From Candidatus Cryptobacteroides choladohippi (GTDB lineage: Bacteria; Bacteroidota; Bacteroidia; Bacteroidales; UBA932), in the NCBI GenBank assembly GCA_018065985.1, contig JAGHSF010000027.1:59422-123421 (forward strand): 64,000 nt of DNA, read 5' to 3'. The position numbers and the translations under genes were made by a program. Below the pieces are notes generated by a model. That model did not search any database, was not told where the DNA came from, and saw only the letters and a list, made by a program, of their open reading frames with translations. Position 1 is the stretch's first letter, and each line of letters starts with the position of its first letter. This document shows positions 1 to 8,362 of the stretch, in pieces.

Positions 1-1
1 C

Positions 2-766
2 ACCATCGGCGGCCTTCTGGGCATCGAGATGCCTGCCGAGTGCCGTGGCAAGTTCATGATGCAGGCATTCGAGCCCGCTGACAGCAGGAAATACACTCCC
101 ATCCCTCTCGTACATCCTTTCCGTGGTGTAGCAGAAGAGGTTTCCATCACCGTGGATGCAGAGGACGCCGAGGTTTACTATACCCTCAATGGCGGCACCC
201 CCACCTGCGAATCAATCAAGTATGACGGACCTTTCAAGATCGACGGCAACACTGCCATCAAGGCGGTTACCTACAAGAACGGTCAGTACTCCGACGTGGT
301 TGAGAACCTTCTCTATGCCCAGGCACCTGAGGGATATGCTCCCATCGCATACAAGCTCTACAGGAACTATCGTGGCGAGACCCTTCCCGACTTCTCAAAG
401 CTCGGCCGCGCCGCAGCAGAGGGATACTGCTCCAACTTCACTCTCGACGAGCTTCCCTTCGAGCCTTCAGAGGATGACTTCGCTGTTCTGTTCACATCCC
501 ACCTCATCGTGAAGGAGGCAGGAAAGTACCGCTTCCTCCTCGGTTCCGATGACGGCTCGAAGCTCATCATCGACCAGAAGGTCATCGTCGACAATGACGG
601 CTCCCACACCTATGGCGAGAAGTTCGGTGTCGCAGAGCTTGAGGCTGGCACACATATCATCCAGGTCGAGTACTTCGAGGACTGTGATGGCCAGATGCTC
701 AATCTTACCTGGGGACCCGAAGGCCAGGGATGCTTCCCCTTCAGCCTCTCTGAACTTGAAAAATAA
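2..766 (+). CDS. C-terminal part of a secreted hydrolase with CHB_HEX-like and PA14 domains (5' truncated)
   Basis: The frame is open to the left edge with no stop, so the gene begins outside the window. The first visible residues, around LLGIEMPAECRGK, resemble the end of the alkaline phosphatase/sulfatase superfamily catalytic fold, which typically closes with a LLG-x-x-x-P segment. They are followed by an Ig-like chitobiase/hexosaminidase C-terminal type domain (roughly codons 35-100, with YYTLNGGTPT) and then a PA14 carbohydrate-binding domain (from about codon 110, with FLLGSDDGSKLIID). The combination suggests a secreted enzyme acting on glycans or their sulfate or phosphate groups. It lies 11 nt before the GH97 glycosidase gene, so co-transcription is likely. 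The catalytic part is not visible, so the enzyme class is inferred. Confidence 0.6.
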   Translation, partial: TIGGLLGIEMPAECRGKFMMQAFEPADSRKYTPIPLVHPFRGVAEEVSITVDAEDAEVYYTLNGGTPTCESIKYDGPFKIDGNTAIKAVTYKNGQYSDVVENLLYAQAPEGYAPIAYKLYRNYRGETLPDFSKLGRAAAEGYCSNFTLDELPFEPSEDDFAVLFTSHLIVKEAGKYRFLLGSDDGSKLIIDQKVIVDNDGSHTYGEKFGVAELEAGTHIIQVEYFEDCDGQMLNLTWGPEGQGCFPFSLSELEK

Positions 767-777
767 TTCACTCCTGT

Positions 778-2766
778 ATGAAAAGAACAGCCACAATCAT
801 CGCGGCTCTTGCAGTCTCAGCTCTCGCATTCGCCGCTCCCAGGCAGTACAGCGTCGCTTCCCCTGACGGAAGCGTGGTTGTATCCATCGATCCTGCTGCC
901 ATCAGCTACAGCGTAAGCGTGGACGGCGACCAGGTGCTCGCACCTTCGCATCTCTCCCTTGATCTTGCTGACGGAACCGCATACAACGGAAAGGTCAAGT
1001 TCCGCAAGGCCGTCACGACCAGCGTGAACCAGACAATCGCCGCTCAGTGCTACCGAAAGGCCGAAGTCAAGGACAACTACAATCAGATCGAACTTCAGTA
1101 CGCCACTTTCAAAGTGCTCTTCAGAGCATACGACGACGGTGTCGCATACCGCTTCGTGAGCCTCAGCAAGAAACCCTTCGAGGTAAGCTCGGAGCAGGTG
1201 GAGTTCGCATTCCCCGCTGCCTGGAACGCATATGTTCCCTATGTGTGCCAGAACGATGAAGGTGAGTTTGACGAGCAGCTCCACAACTCGTTCGAGAACC
1301 AGTACAAGTATCAGGATATCGCCGCATGGGATACCAGGCACCTTGCCTTCCTCCCCCTCATGGTCGAAGCACCCAAGGGCGTGAAGCTCTGCATCAGCGA
1401 GGCTGACCTCCTTGCATATCCCGGAATGTTCCTCTACAATGGCGACTGCAACAACTCGCTCGAGGGCTATTTCCCCAAGTATCCTGTACGCAAGAGCATC
1501 GGTGACGGTGACGGACGCTCATTCTATGTTGAGGAGACGGCTGACTACATCGCAAAATGCGAGGCCGGATGCGCCTTCCCCTGGCGTTTGATAGGCATTT
1601 CACGCCACGACTGGGAAATGGCCGACAACGACATGGTATACCGCCTTGCATCACCCGCCGACCCTTCCATCGATTACAGCTGGGTCAAGCCCGGCAAGGT
1701 CGCATGGGACTGGTGGAACAACTGGAACATCTACGGTGTCGACTTCGAGTCAGGCGTCAACACTGATACATACAAGTACTACATCGACTTCGCATCAGAC
1801 AACGGCATCAGCTACATCATCATGGACGAAGGATGGTCTGTCGGCTTCGAGGACCTCTTCCATGTGGTTCCCGAGATCGATCTCCAGGGCATCATCGACT
1901 ATGGCAAGTCAAAGAATGTGGGTGTGATCCTCTGGGCCGGATACGGTCCTTTCCAGAAGGATATCGAAGGTGCCTGCAAGAAGTACTCTGCGATGGGCGT
2001 GAAAGGTTTCAAGGTCGATTTCATGGACGCCTGCGACCAGCCTGTGGTCGAGTTCCACCGCGAGACCGCCGAGATCGCCGCGAAGTACGGCCTCATGGTC
2101 GATTTCCACGGCACATACAAGCCTACTGGCCTTCACAGGACATATCCCAACGTCATCAACTATGAGGGCATCTACGGTCAGGAGAATATGAAGTGGAATG
2201 CTGAATGCGACCAGGTCACCTACGACGTCACCCTTCCTTACATCCGCTTCTTCGCCGGCCCCGCCGATTATACCCAGGGCGCCATGCGCAATGCCAACAG
2301 GGACAACTACCGCGCCGTATGGGATGAGGCAATGAGCCAGGGTACACGCTGCCACCAGCTTGCGATGTACGTCGTGTTCTCGTCACCTCTCAACATGCTC
2401 TGCGACGCTCCCACCAACTACCTCAATGAGAAGGAGTGCACTCAGTTCATCGCCGAGGTTCCCGAGGTATGGGACGAGACCATCTCCCTTGACGGCAAGG
2501 TTGCCGAGTATTCTGTCATCGCCCGCCGCAGCGGCGATACATGGTACATCGGTGCCCTCGGAAACTGGGATGAGCGCGACATCGATATCAAGTGCGACTT
2601 CCTTCCTGACGGAGACTACAGCGTTACCGTCTTCCAGGATGGCGTGAACGCCAACAAGGTCGCAAGGGATTACAAGAAGCTCACAAAGGACCTCTGCAAG
2701 TGCAAGAAGCTTCACGCCCACCTTGCATCAGGCGGCGGTTATGTGGCTGTAATCACAAAGAAATAA
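778..2766 (+). CDS. Glycoside hydrolase family 97, retaining alpha-galactosidase-like
   Basis: The 662-residue protein starts with a signal peptide (MKRTATIIAALAVSALAFA) and is probably periplasmic. It has the GH97 order: an N-terminal beta-sandwich (about 25-270), a catalytic barrel (about 275-560, with KVAWDWWNNW, YIIMDEGWS and GFKVDFMD) and a C-terminal beta domain. Asp414 in KVDF and Glu469 in IYGQE are 55 residues apart. From memory this equals the nucleophile/acid-base spacing of the retaining GH97 alpha-galactosidase of B. thetaiotaomicron. Inverting SusB-type enzymes lack the Asp. An alpha-galactosidase, or a relative with another axial-sugar specificity, is therefore more likely than alpha-glucosidase. 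The upstream PA14 enzyme gene ends 11 nt before the start codon. Confidence 0.88.
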   Translation: MKRTATIIAALAVSALAFAAPRQYSVASPDGSVVVSIDPAAISYSVSVDGDQVLAPSHLSLDLADGTAYNGKVKFRKAVTTSVNQTIAAQCYRKAEVKDNYNQIELQYATFKVLFRAYDDGVAYRFVSLSKKPFEVSSEQVEFAFPAAWNAYVPYVCQNDEGEFDEQLHNSFENQYKYQDIAAWDTRHLAFLPLMVEAPKGVKLCISEADLLAYPGMFLYNGDCNNSLEGYFPKYPVRKSIGDGDGRSFYVEETADYIAKCEAGCAFPWRLIGISRHDWEMADNDMVYRLASPADPSIDYSWVKPGKVAWDWWNNWNIYGVDFESGVNTDTYKYYIDFASDNGISYIIMDEGWSVGFEDLFHVVPEIDLQGIIDYGKSKNVGVILWAGYGPFQKDIEGACKKYSAMGVKGFKVDFMDACDQPVVEFHRETAEIAAKYGLMVDFHGTYKPTGLHRTYPNVINYEGIYGQENMKWNAECDQVTYDVTLPYIRFFAGPADYTQGAMRNANRDNYRAVWDEAMSQGTRCHQLAMYVVFSSPLNMLCDAPTNYLNEKECTQFIAEVPEVWDETISLDGKVAEYSVIARRSGDTWYIGALGNWDERDIDIKCDFLPDGDYSVTVFQDGVNANKVARDYKKLTKDLCKCKKLHAHLASGGGYVAVITKK

Positions 2767-2784
2767 GGCCCTACTGAAGGGCCT
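2766..2784. terminator. Hairpin between convergent GH97 and LytTR genes
   Basis: A perfect 7-bp stem AGGCCCT/AGGGCCT with a 5-nt loop overlaps the last base of the GH97 stop codon and the end of the leftward regulator gene. On the minus strand it is followed by a U-rich stretch (TTATTTCTTTG), so it works best as a terminator for the regulator. It may also block read-through from the GH97 side. Confidence 0.6.
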
Positions 2785-3586
2785 GCGCTACCTTTTCGTA
2801 GCACTTTTTGGACACGGGGATTTCTCTTTCCGAACCACTGTCAAGTTCGGCGAAGTAGAAACCCCCGCGGTCTTTTCTGATCACGGTGATGTGCCTGGGG
2901 TTCACGAGATACGAGCGGTGAGCCCTGACGAATCCTGCGTTCTCGCATGTCTGCTCCATGTTTTTCATGGAGTTGCGGAGCTCGAACTTCCTTGCGGTCC
3001 CGTTCTCGAGGTAGTGTATCACGATGTAGTTCTCGCTGGCCTGGATATAGAGTATGGAGTCGGCGGTGGTTGCGAATTTGAGCAGATGCCGGCTGTCGTA
3101 GAACCTTATCCTGTGGTTGTCCTCGGAAATGTCCGGATCCTTCGCGTCATGCAGCCAGTAGGCCAGGGCCAGGATGATGTATGGGAACGTCATAGCCTCC
3201 AGCAGGCACTGGACGCTGTCGCCAAGGAAGTGGAAGTAGCTCTCCTCTCCCGGGTTCATGAGGGTCAGGAACAGCGCCACGAAGGCGGCCATTGCCACGA
3301 CTTCGGCAAGGCACCATGCCACATATCGTGCGACGCTCATTTCCATGTGTGAGCGAAGCAGGTACATCGCGATCATTCTTGTCAGGCAAAGCTGGACCGT
3401 GATTATGGCTATGCATATCGAGAGGTTGAACGAGAAGACGTTGAACCTGTAGGCCCCCTCTGCCGTGTGGAGCAGGGCTTCCAGCCCCTGAGGCTTGTAC
3501 AGAAGCGCAAAGAGCATGAAGAATGCGGGCATGCAGAGCACATGCACCAGCTGGGCGGGGAATCGAAGCAGAGATTTCGTTATCAT
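2771..3586 (-). CDS. Membrane-bound LytTR-family transcriptional regulator
   Basis: The 271-residue product has about four predicted membrane helices in its N-terminal half (segments rich in LVHVLCMPAFFMLFALL, ICIAIITVQLCL, AEVVAMAAFVALFL and TFPYIILALAYWL). A C-terminal LytTR DNA-binding domain follows (about 165-270, with ILYIQASENYIVIHY, FVRAHRSYLVN and REIPVSKK). Such one-component membrane LytTR proteins are common in Bacteroidota and are thought to sense envelope or small-molecule signals. An earlier in-frame ATG at 3637 is disfavoured because a TAnnTTTG -7 box lies at 3609-3616, downstream of it. The ATG at 3586 fits a leader of about 15 nt. An 11-nt inverted repeat spans the promoter (3603-3613 / 3651-3661). 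The target genes are unknown. Confidence 0.85.
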   Translation of the reverse strand: MITKSLLRFPAQLVHVLCMPAFFMLFALLYKPQGLEALLHTAEGAYRFNVFSFNLSICIAIITVQLCLTRMIAMYLLRSHMEMSVARYVAWCLAEVVAMAAFVALFLTLMNPGEESYFHFLGDSVQCLLEAMTFPYIILALAYWLHDAKDPDISEDNHRIRFYDSRHLLKFATTADSILYIQASENYIVIHYLENGTARKFELRNSMKNMEQTCENAGFVRAHRSYLVNPRHITVIRKDRGGFYFAELDSGSEREIPVSKKCYEKVAQALQ

Positions 3587-3602
3587 TGTGACTGAAATTG
3601 AC

Positions 3603-3661
3603 TTGTGACAAAAATACAATAAATTTTCATTCGTCACACAAAATGCGGTATTTTGTCACAA
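3603..3661 (-). promoter_or_regulatory. LytTR gene promoter with flanking inverted repeat
   Basis: The minus strand carries TATTTTTG at 3616-3609, matching the Bacteroidota -7 consensus, with a TTTG at 3642-3639 as a possible -33 element (22-nt spacer). The 11-nt sequence TTGTGACAAAA at 3603-3613 recurs as its exact reverse complement at 3651-3661, so the two arms bracket both promoter elements. This placement suggests an operator, perhaps for autoregulation. The regulator identity is inferred. Confidence 0.5.
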
Positions 3662-3753
3662 TTTCCTGACTCATATCACAAATACCAGGCATTAATGGCA
3701 TTTGTTTCCAGGTGAGAATCCCTCATTCTAACTTTGCATCGCTGAACGGAAAA

Positions 3754-4473
3754 ATGATGAAAATGAAAATGGAAACAAAGCCTTCTGCATTCAGAAACTG
3801 TATCAATCCTACCTATCAGATAGAACTCGTATTAGACGAGGAACCGGGCGCTGAGCTTGCCATGCGCGCCATGCGATCTGTGGCCAACCGATTCCCCGGT
3901 ATGAAGATCAGGCTCTCGGAAGGATGGGCCTCGTCCATGCGCACCAACGTCCGCATGGCCATCCCCCGATGCCAGTTGGCCGCTCTGGCTGTAGCCCGTG
4001 GTTGCTCCACAACCGAACTTCTCGCTTCCATGATTGATTCCGCGCAGAATGCAGCATTCGATGCCGCTCTCCTCAGGAACGGCCGCCGTCCACGGCTGTA
4101 CGTCTCCGAGAGCCCTGTCCGCCTTTCATCATACAGGCTTTATGGCACGGAGCGTCAGTCCATACTCCCCGCATTCGGAAGAAACTCCAGGACCTTCTGC
4201 GACCTTGGCGAGATATATCTCCCCGGCGAGCTTGCCGAGAAAGTGCGCGCCATGGATTTCCGCATTGTCCGCCAGGCAGGATTTGGAAGCGCCTGTACCG
4301 CCTTCAATTTCGGGGACAGCACCATAATAAATTGCTCCCGCAGGATACGGGAGCATGATTTCGAATATTATTTTCTTGAGGAGCTGCGATCTGCCGGCCT
4401 TGACGTCAACGTCGAGCCGCTTGGCTCGCGTCAGCAGGCTGGCGTTGTCACGATCGCCTACAGTGCGCTGTAG
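3754..4473 (+). CDS. Hypothetical protein, unrecognised
   Basis: About 239 residues from the ATG at 3754 (MMKMKMETKPS). An upstream in-frame ATG at 3712 would add 14 residues. I recognise no family. No signal peptide or membrane helix is apparent, and the protein is rich in Arg and Ala, with a segment PRCQLAALAVARGCSTTEL that could form helices. Codon use matches the GC-rich neighbours, which supports a real gene. It is transcribed towards the M49 peptidase gene and overlaps its end by 16 nt within a palindrome. Both proteins end in Tyr-Ser-Ala-Leu because the overlap reads the same on both strands. Confidence 0.6.
   Translation: MMKMKMETKPSAFRNCINPTYQIELVLDEEPGAELAMRAMRSVANRFPGMKIRLSEGWASSMRTNVRMAIPRCQLAALAVARGCSTTELLASMIDSAQNAAFDAALLRNGRRPRLYVSESPVRLSSYRLYGTERQSILPAFGRNSRTFCDLGEIYLPGELAEKVRAMDFRIVRQAGFGSACTAFNFGDSTIINCSRRIREHDFEYYFLEELRSAGLDVNVEPLGSRQQAGVVTIAYSAL
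4458..4473. repeat. Palindromic convergent gene overlap
   Basis: CTACAG-TGCG-CTGTAG is a 6-bp inverted repeat with a 4-nt loop. It is exactly the overlap between the two convergent genes, and both stop codons are part of it. It may form a short hairpin but has no T-tract, so a terminator role is weak. Confidence 0.7.
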
Positions 4474-6488
4474 TTTGCGCCGTACTTGAGCATCTGTCCG
4501 AGGAAACTGTCGGGATATTCAAGGACATAATCCACAACAGCACCATCTTTGATTACCGGCACGATGTCGGGGTTGAGGAAGCCGCCGTAGGGCTTGAGGT
4601 CGAGTGAAGCATAGCGCTCGAGCACCTCTTTGTGGATTTCGGGATCGATGTTGACCGCATAGGTCTCGACGAGTGCCTTTCCTGCCTCGTAGTCGCCCTC
4701 GCTCTTGATTCGCTGGATCTCGGCGAGCAGGTCTGCGAAGAGTTCGCGCAGAGCCTCGTAGTTGGTGATTGTGAAGTAGGTCTTGCCGTCCTTCTCCACC
4801 TTCTCTATGACATTGATGAATCGGCATCCTTCGTCGTCGCACCAGTGAATGTCCTGACCGTTCTCGTAGCACCATTCTGCAATGAGCTTGCGGTTCTGCA
4901 TGTGGGCCTCGGTATTCTGGCGGCCGAGTTCGATGCGGTTGAACTGAACCATCAGACCGTTGCGTATGTAGCTGTCGTATTCTGCCTTGTATGCCTCGGG
5001 GTCAGGCATGATTCCAAGCTCGACCATCTTGGGGTCAGCACTGAAATACAGGCCGAAAAGGTCTGCCCTGGCTTCCTCGAGGGTTGAGCTGAACTCGCCC
5101 ATGGCAGTGCTTGAAACGCCGGGGAGAAGCTGTCCCGAGCCATGGCCGAGGCACTCGTGAAGGTCGGTATGGATCTCGCTGGCATACGAGCCGTACTGCT
5201 TTGCGCGGGCGATCTCCTCCTCGCTGTATGCAAATTCCTTGAGCACGCTCTTGGGCTGTTCCTCGGCGCTGTAGTCGTATGCGTGGGTGATGTTGGCGAT
5301 GGTCACGCTCTTGGAACCGTGGTCGCGCCTGATCCAGTCTGCATTGGGGAGATTGATGCCGATGGGGGTTGCAGGGTAGGCGTCGCCGCTGAGGCAGACA
5401 GCATCTATGACCTTTGCGGTCACACCCTTGACCTCGCTCTTCTTGAAGCGCTCGTCGATGGGGGCGTTGTCCTCGAACCACTGTGCGTTCTTGCTGAGGA
5501 TCTCGGTGCGCTCAGATGCCTTCTCGTCCTTGATGTTGACGTGGCCTTCCCATGCGCCCTTGCGGCCGAGAGGATCGTTGTAGTCCTCGATGAAGCCGTT
5601 CACGAAGTCGATCTTGCTGACGGTGTCCTTCACCCACTCGACGTTGAACTCGTCCCATGTGCGGAGGTCGCCTGTGGTGTAGTAGTCGATGAGCAGGGCA
5701 AGCTGGCGCTTCTGCGACTCGTTGTCAGCGAACTCGGATGCGGCAGCGAGCTCTTCGCATATCTTCTCGATGGCCTTGCCGCAGAGTCCGTCCTTCTTCC
5801 AGGGCTTCTCCACAACCTTGCCGTTCTCCTTGACGAGTTTCGTGTTCAGACCGTATGCGATGGGGGTGGGGTCGTTTTTGTCCTCGATGGATGCATAGTA
5901 TGCCTCCACTTCCTCGCGGGTGACACCCTCGTAGTAGTTCACGCCAGACTGGGCAACGATGTCACCTTCTGATGAGGTGCATCTGCGCTGGGGATAGAGA
6001 TTGGGGTCGAATGCGTAGGGCAGGAGGACCTCGGCCTCGTCAGAACGTCCCACGGCGTCCAGAAGGCTCTTGAAATAGTCTTCTGAGCAGGTGGGGAAGA
6101 TCTTGTCCTCAGCATAATGGTGATGGATGCCGTTGGCAAAGAAGACTCTCTTGGCATAGAGCTCGAACGCCTGCCAGTCCTCTCCCTTGCGGTCGCCCTT
6201 GTAGTTGTTCAGAATATCCTCGAGCGCGTGGCGCAGCTGCATGTTGTGGCAGCAGTTCTGCTCCCAGAGTATGTCGCGTCCCCATTTTGCGGCCTCGGAA
6301 AGATGGTAGGCATAGGCCTTCTGGTTGAGCGTGAGCTCGTCCCAGCCGGGGATGGTGTAGCGGATGATCTTGACATCGGCGAACTGGTCGACGGTGTACT
6401 TGAAGTCGGCCTGCTTCTGGGCGCAGCCGGCTGCTGCTGTTGCGACTGTGGCAATCAAAGTCATTTTTAAAAATCGGTTCATATTCAT
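4458..6488 (-). CDS. Dipeptidyl-peptidase III (family M49), lipoprotein
   Basis: A 676-residue zinc exopeptidase that removes dipeptides from the N terminus of oligopeptides. The family signature is present: HECLGH at about 444-449 gives the two zinc histidines and catalytic Glu, and a downstream EEARADL gives the third zinc ligand. The N terminus is a lipoprotein signal (TAAAGC lipobox near residue 22), placing the enzyme in the envelope, as is common for Bacteroidales M49 enzymes. The start could be the first or third codon (MNMN). A TATATTTG -7 box at 6528-6521 lies about 33 nt upstream. The gene is divergent from the WG-repeat gene. Confidence 0.93.
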   Translation of the reverse strand: MNMNRFLKMTLIATVATAAAGCAQKQADFKYTVDQFADVKIIRYTIPGWDELTLNQKAYAYHLSEAAKWGRDILWEQNCCHNMQLRHALEDILNNYKGDRKGEDWQAFELYAKRVFFANGIHHHYAEDKIFPTCSEDYFKSLLDAVGRSDEAEVLLPYAFDPNLYPQRRCTSSEGDIVAQSGVNYYEGVTREEVEAYYASIEDKNDPTPIAYGLNTKLVKENGKVVEKPWKKDGLCGKAIEKICEELAAASEFADNESQKRQLALLIDYYTTGDLRTWDEFNVEWVKDTVSKIDFVNGFIEDYNDPLGRKGAWEGHVNIKDEKASERTEILSKNAQWFEDNAPIDERFKKSEVKGVTAKVIDAVCLSGDAYPATPIGINLPNADWIRRDHGSKSVTIANITHAYDYSAEEQPKSVLKEFAYSEEEIARAKQYGSYASEIHTDLHECLGHGSGQLLPGVSSTAMGEFSSTLEEARADLFGLYFSADPKMVELGIMPDPEAYKAEYDSYIRNGLMVQFNRIELGRQNTEAHMQNRKLIAEWCYENGQDIHWCDDEGCRFINVIEKVEKDGKTYFTITNYEALRELFADLLAEIQRIKSEGDYEAGKALVETYAVNIDPEIHKEVLERYASLDLKPYGGFLNPDIVPVIKDGAVVDYVLEYPDSFLGQMLKYGANYSAL

Positions 6489-6520
6489 TGTATTTTTTTG
6501 CTTTGCAATGATTGAGGCGC

Positions 6521-6528
6521 CAAATATA
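6521..6528 (-). promoter_or_regulatory. -7 box of M49 peptidase promoter
   Basis: The minus strand reads TATATTTG, a full match to TAnnTTTG, giving a leader of about 25-30 nt. It sits back to back with the promoter of the divergent gene at 6550-6557, so the two promoters are packed within about 40 bp. Confidence 0.6.
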
Positions 6529-6549
6529 CGAATTATTGGTCACTTTGAT

Positions 6550-6557
6550 TATATTTG
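6550..6557 (+). promoter_or_regulatory. -7 box, probably leaderless transcript
   Basis: TATATTTG matches TAnnTTTG and is followed by only five bases (CGGGT) before the ATG at 6563. With the usual start point a few bases after the box, the mRNA would begin at or next to the start codon. Confidence 0.55.
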
Positions 6558-6562
6558 CGGGT

Positions 6563-8362
6563 ATGAGAAGATTTTTGTTTGTCATTTTGCTTGCAGCGTC
6601 ACTGTGTCCGACTGCTGCCGCGCAGATATTGAAGCCTGTAAAGGACAAGGATTCCAAACTTTTCGGTTATCAGGACGAAACGAAGAACTGGGTGATCGCT
6701 CCCAGGTTCAACAATGCCAAAAAGTTCCACGGCTCCCTGGCCGAGGTCATGGTCAAGCAGGACGGGAACAAGATCTGGGGCGTCATCAATACCGAGGGCG
6801 AGGACGTGGTACCCCTTGAGTGCGAGGATGTGTCTGTCAACGACAGGCAGGGCATAATCCTGGCAAACAGGTACTTCACTCTCAACGACCCCGGCCGCTA
6901 TACCAATACCGATCTCTATGCCTGGGGCGTCTATGACCTGGAAGGCAATGAGATATGGGCCCCGCAGTTCGACAGCAAGCCATCGTTCAACAGCGACGGG
7001 AATGCCATTGTCAAGGACAAGGCCACCCGCAAGGTGGGTGTGATCTCCATCGACGGACACTTCGTGATCGACATGGTGAACTTCGGAATCTCCTCCAGCC
7101 TCAAGGGTTATACCGTTCTTGACTCCAATCTCAATGTGTACACCACCGGCAATGCCTCTGCTCCTGCCAAGGGAGGCAGAACCCTTTTCCTTGGGGTAGT
7201 GCCTTGCACTATACCCTACAATACTGACGGCGATGACATGAAGGCTGCAGCCTATGGTCACCGCAGGATAGGAGAGAGGCTTACATGCAACACCGTTTTC
7301 TGTCTGGACACGGAGCCTTCCGGCCGCACGAACGTCACTCTCGGCAACATACGCACCATTGATGGGCAGAACATCGACTGGGGCCGCTACAACGACCGTT
7401 TCGTGCGTCTTGAACTGGCCTATGCCCCCGAGGGCTCCCAGTTCGCCGTGCCCGACTCCAAGACGGGCGTCCTGTATACCGTCGCCGCGAACATCTACGA
7501 GCCGGGCGGCGAGTTCATAGAGAGCCTGAGTCCGGAAGGCCTGCTTTACGCCGACCTTGCCCAGGGCTTGGCATACAAGACATCATCGGGGCAGTACTGG
7601 TTCATTGCAGGCGATCCCAACTGGCCTGGCAACGTCCGCCGCACCACTCTCAATGTCAACAGGATGATCGACTGCAACTGTGTCGAGGACATGGTTGGCC
7701 TGAGCACTTCCGAAAAGAACGACCTCTGCAATTTCTGGCGTTCAGGCCGCCGCCATCAGGAGGTTGAGCTTGCCGACATCGGCGCCCTGTTGTCTTACGA
7801 CCTGCCCGCCGAGCTTGAGAACAGGGATGCCGTCAGGTATCAGGACCGTCTGATAAGCAGCTACGGAATGTTTTTCCGCAGATACCGCAAGGGACAGATA
7901 TACCAGATTTCCAGCTTCCGCTCCGGCAAGGATGAGGGCACCGTCAAGGTTTCGGACGAGCAGCCCCGTGCGAACATGAGGCTGGAATATCCCACCGGAT
8001 TCACTTATGAACTCAGAGATCCCATATTCTGGGGAGCCAGGGGTGACAGGTATGTAAGGATAGTGCCTGTCCCGAAGCGCTACCGTGTGACTCCGGTAGC
8101 GTCAAACGGTCTGATCGACGACCGTCCGGACAGCAAATACGTGATTACCTTCGAATTCCGCCTTTACGAGGAGGACGGCACTTTCGTGCAGACGCTCGGC
8201 ACTTCGCGCAGCATCTGGTTCGGCGATGAGGAGATAGTGGGATTCAAGGATATAGAGTGGGTGTTCACCAACAGGGAACCCAAGAACGGCAGCATCCGCT
8301 TCCTTTCAAGGCACGAGCCTCTTACCGGTCGCATCCAGGATCTGGACTGGATGCAATTCTGA
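6563..8362 (+). CDS. Secreted WG-repeat (KWG-like) protein
   Basis: A 599-residue protein with a cleavable signal peptide (MRRFLFVILLAASLCPTAAA). The N-terminal third carries WG-type repeats, for example KNWVIAPRFNNAKKF, IWGVINTEGEDVVPLE, AWGVYDLEGNEIWAPQFD and VGVISIDGHFVI, a beta-rich repeat common in Bacteroidota envelope proteins. The remaining two thirds match nothing I recognise. The ATG at 6563 is chosen over an upstream TTG because it directly follows the -7 box and starts the signal peptide. The gene overlaps the convergent tilS gene by 41 nt. Function unknown. Confidence 0.75.
   Translation: MRRFLFVILLAASLCPTAAAQILKPVKDKDSKLFGYQDETKNWVIAPRFNNAKKFHGSLAEVMVKQDGNKIWGVINTEGEDVVPLECEDVSVNDRQGIILANRYFTLNDPGRYTNTDLYAWGVYDLEGNEIWAPQFDSKPSFNSDGNAIVKDKATRKVGVISIDGHFVIDMVNFGISSSLKGYTVLDSNLNVYTTGNASAPAKGGRTLFLGVVPCTIPYNTDGDDMKAAAYGHRRIGERLTCNTVFCLDTEPSGRTNVTLGNIRTIDGQNIDWGRYNDRFVRLELAYAPEGSQFAVPDSKTGVLYTVAANIYEPGGEFIESLSPEGLLYADLAQGLAYKTSSGQYWFIAGDPNWPGNVRRTTLNVNRMIDCNCVEDMVGLSTSEKNDLCNFWRSGRRHQEVELADIGALLSYDLPAELENRDAVRYQDRLISSYGMFFRRYRKGQIYQISSFRSGKDEGTVKVSDEQPRANMRLEYPTGFTYELRDPIFWGARGDRYVRIVPVPKRYRVTPVASNGLIDDRPDSKYVITFEFRLYEEDGTFVQTLGTSRSIWFGDEEIVGFKDIEWVFTNREPKNGSIRFLSRHEPLTGRIQDLDWMQF

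Noticed and set aside
3587..3637. Earlier ATG for the LytTR regulator
   Set aside because: The TATTTTTG box lies downstream of it; the 3586 ATG gives a sensible leader.
5142..5972. 276-codon plus-strand frame opposite the M49 peptidase
   Set aside because: No domain, Val/Leu/Gly-rich shadow translation; the minus strand encodes HECLGH.
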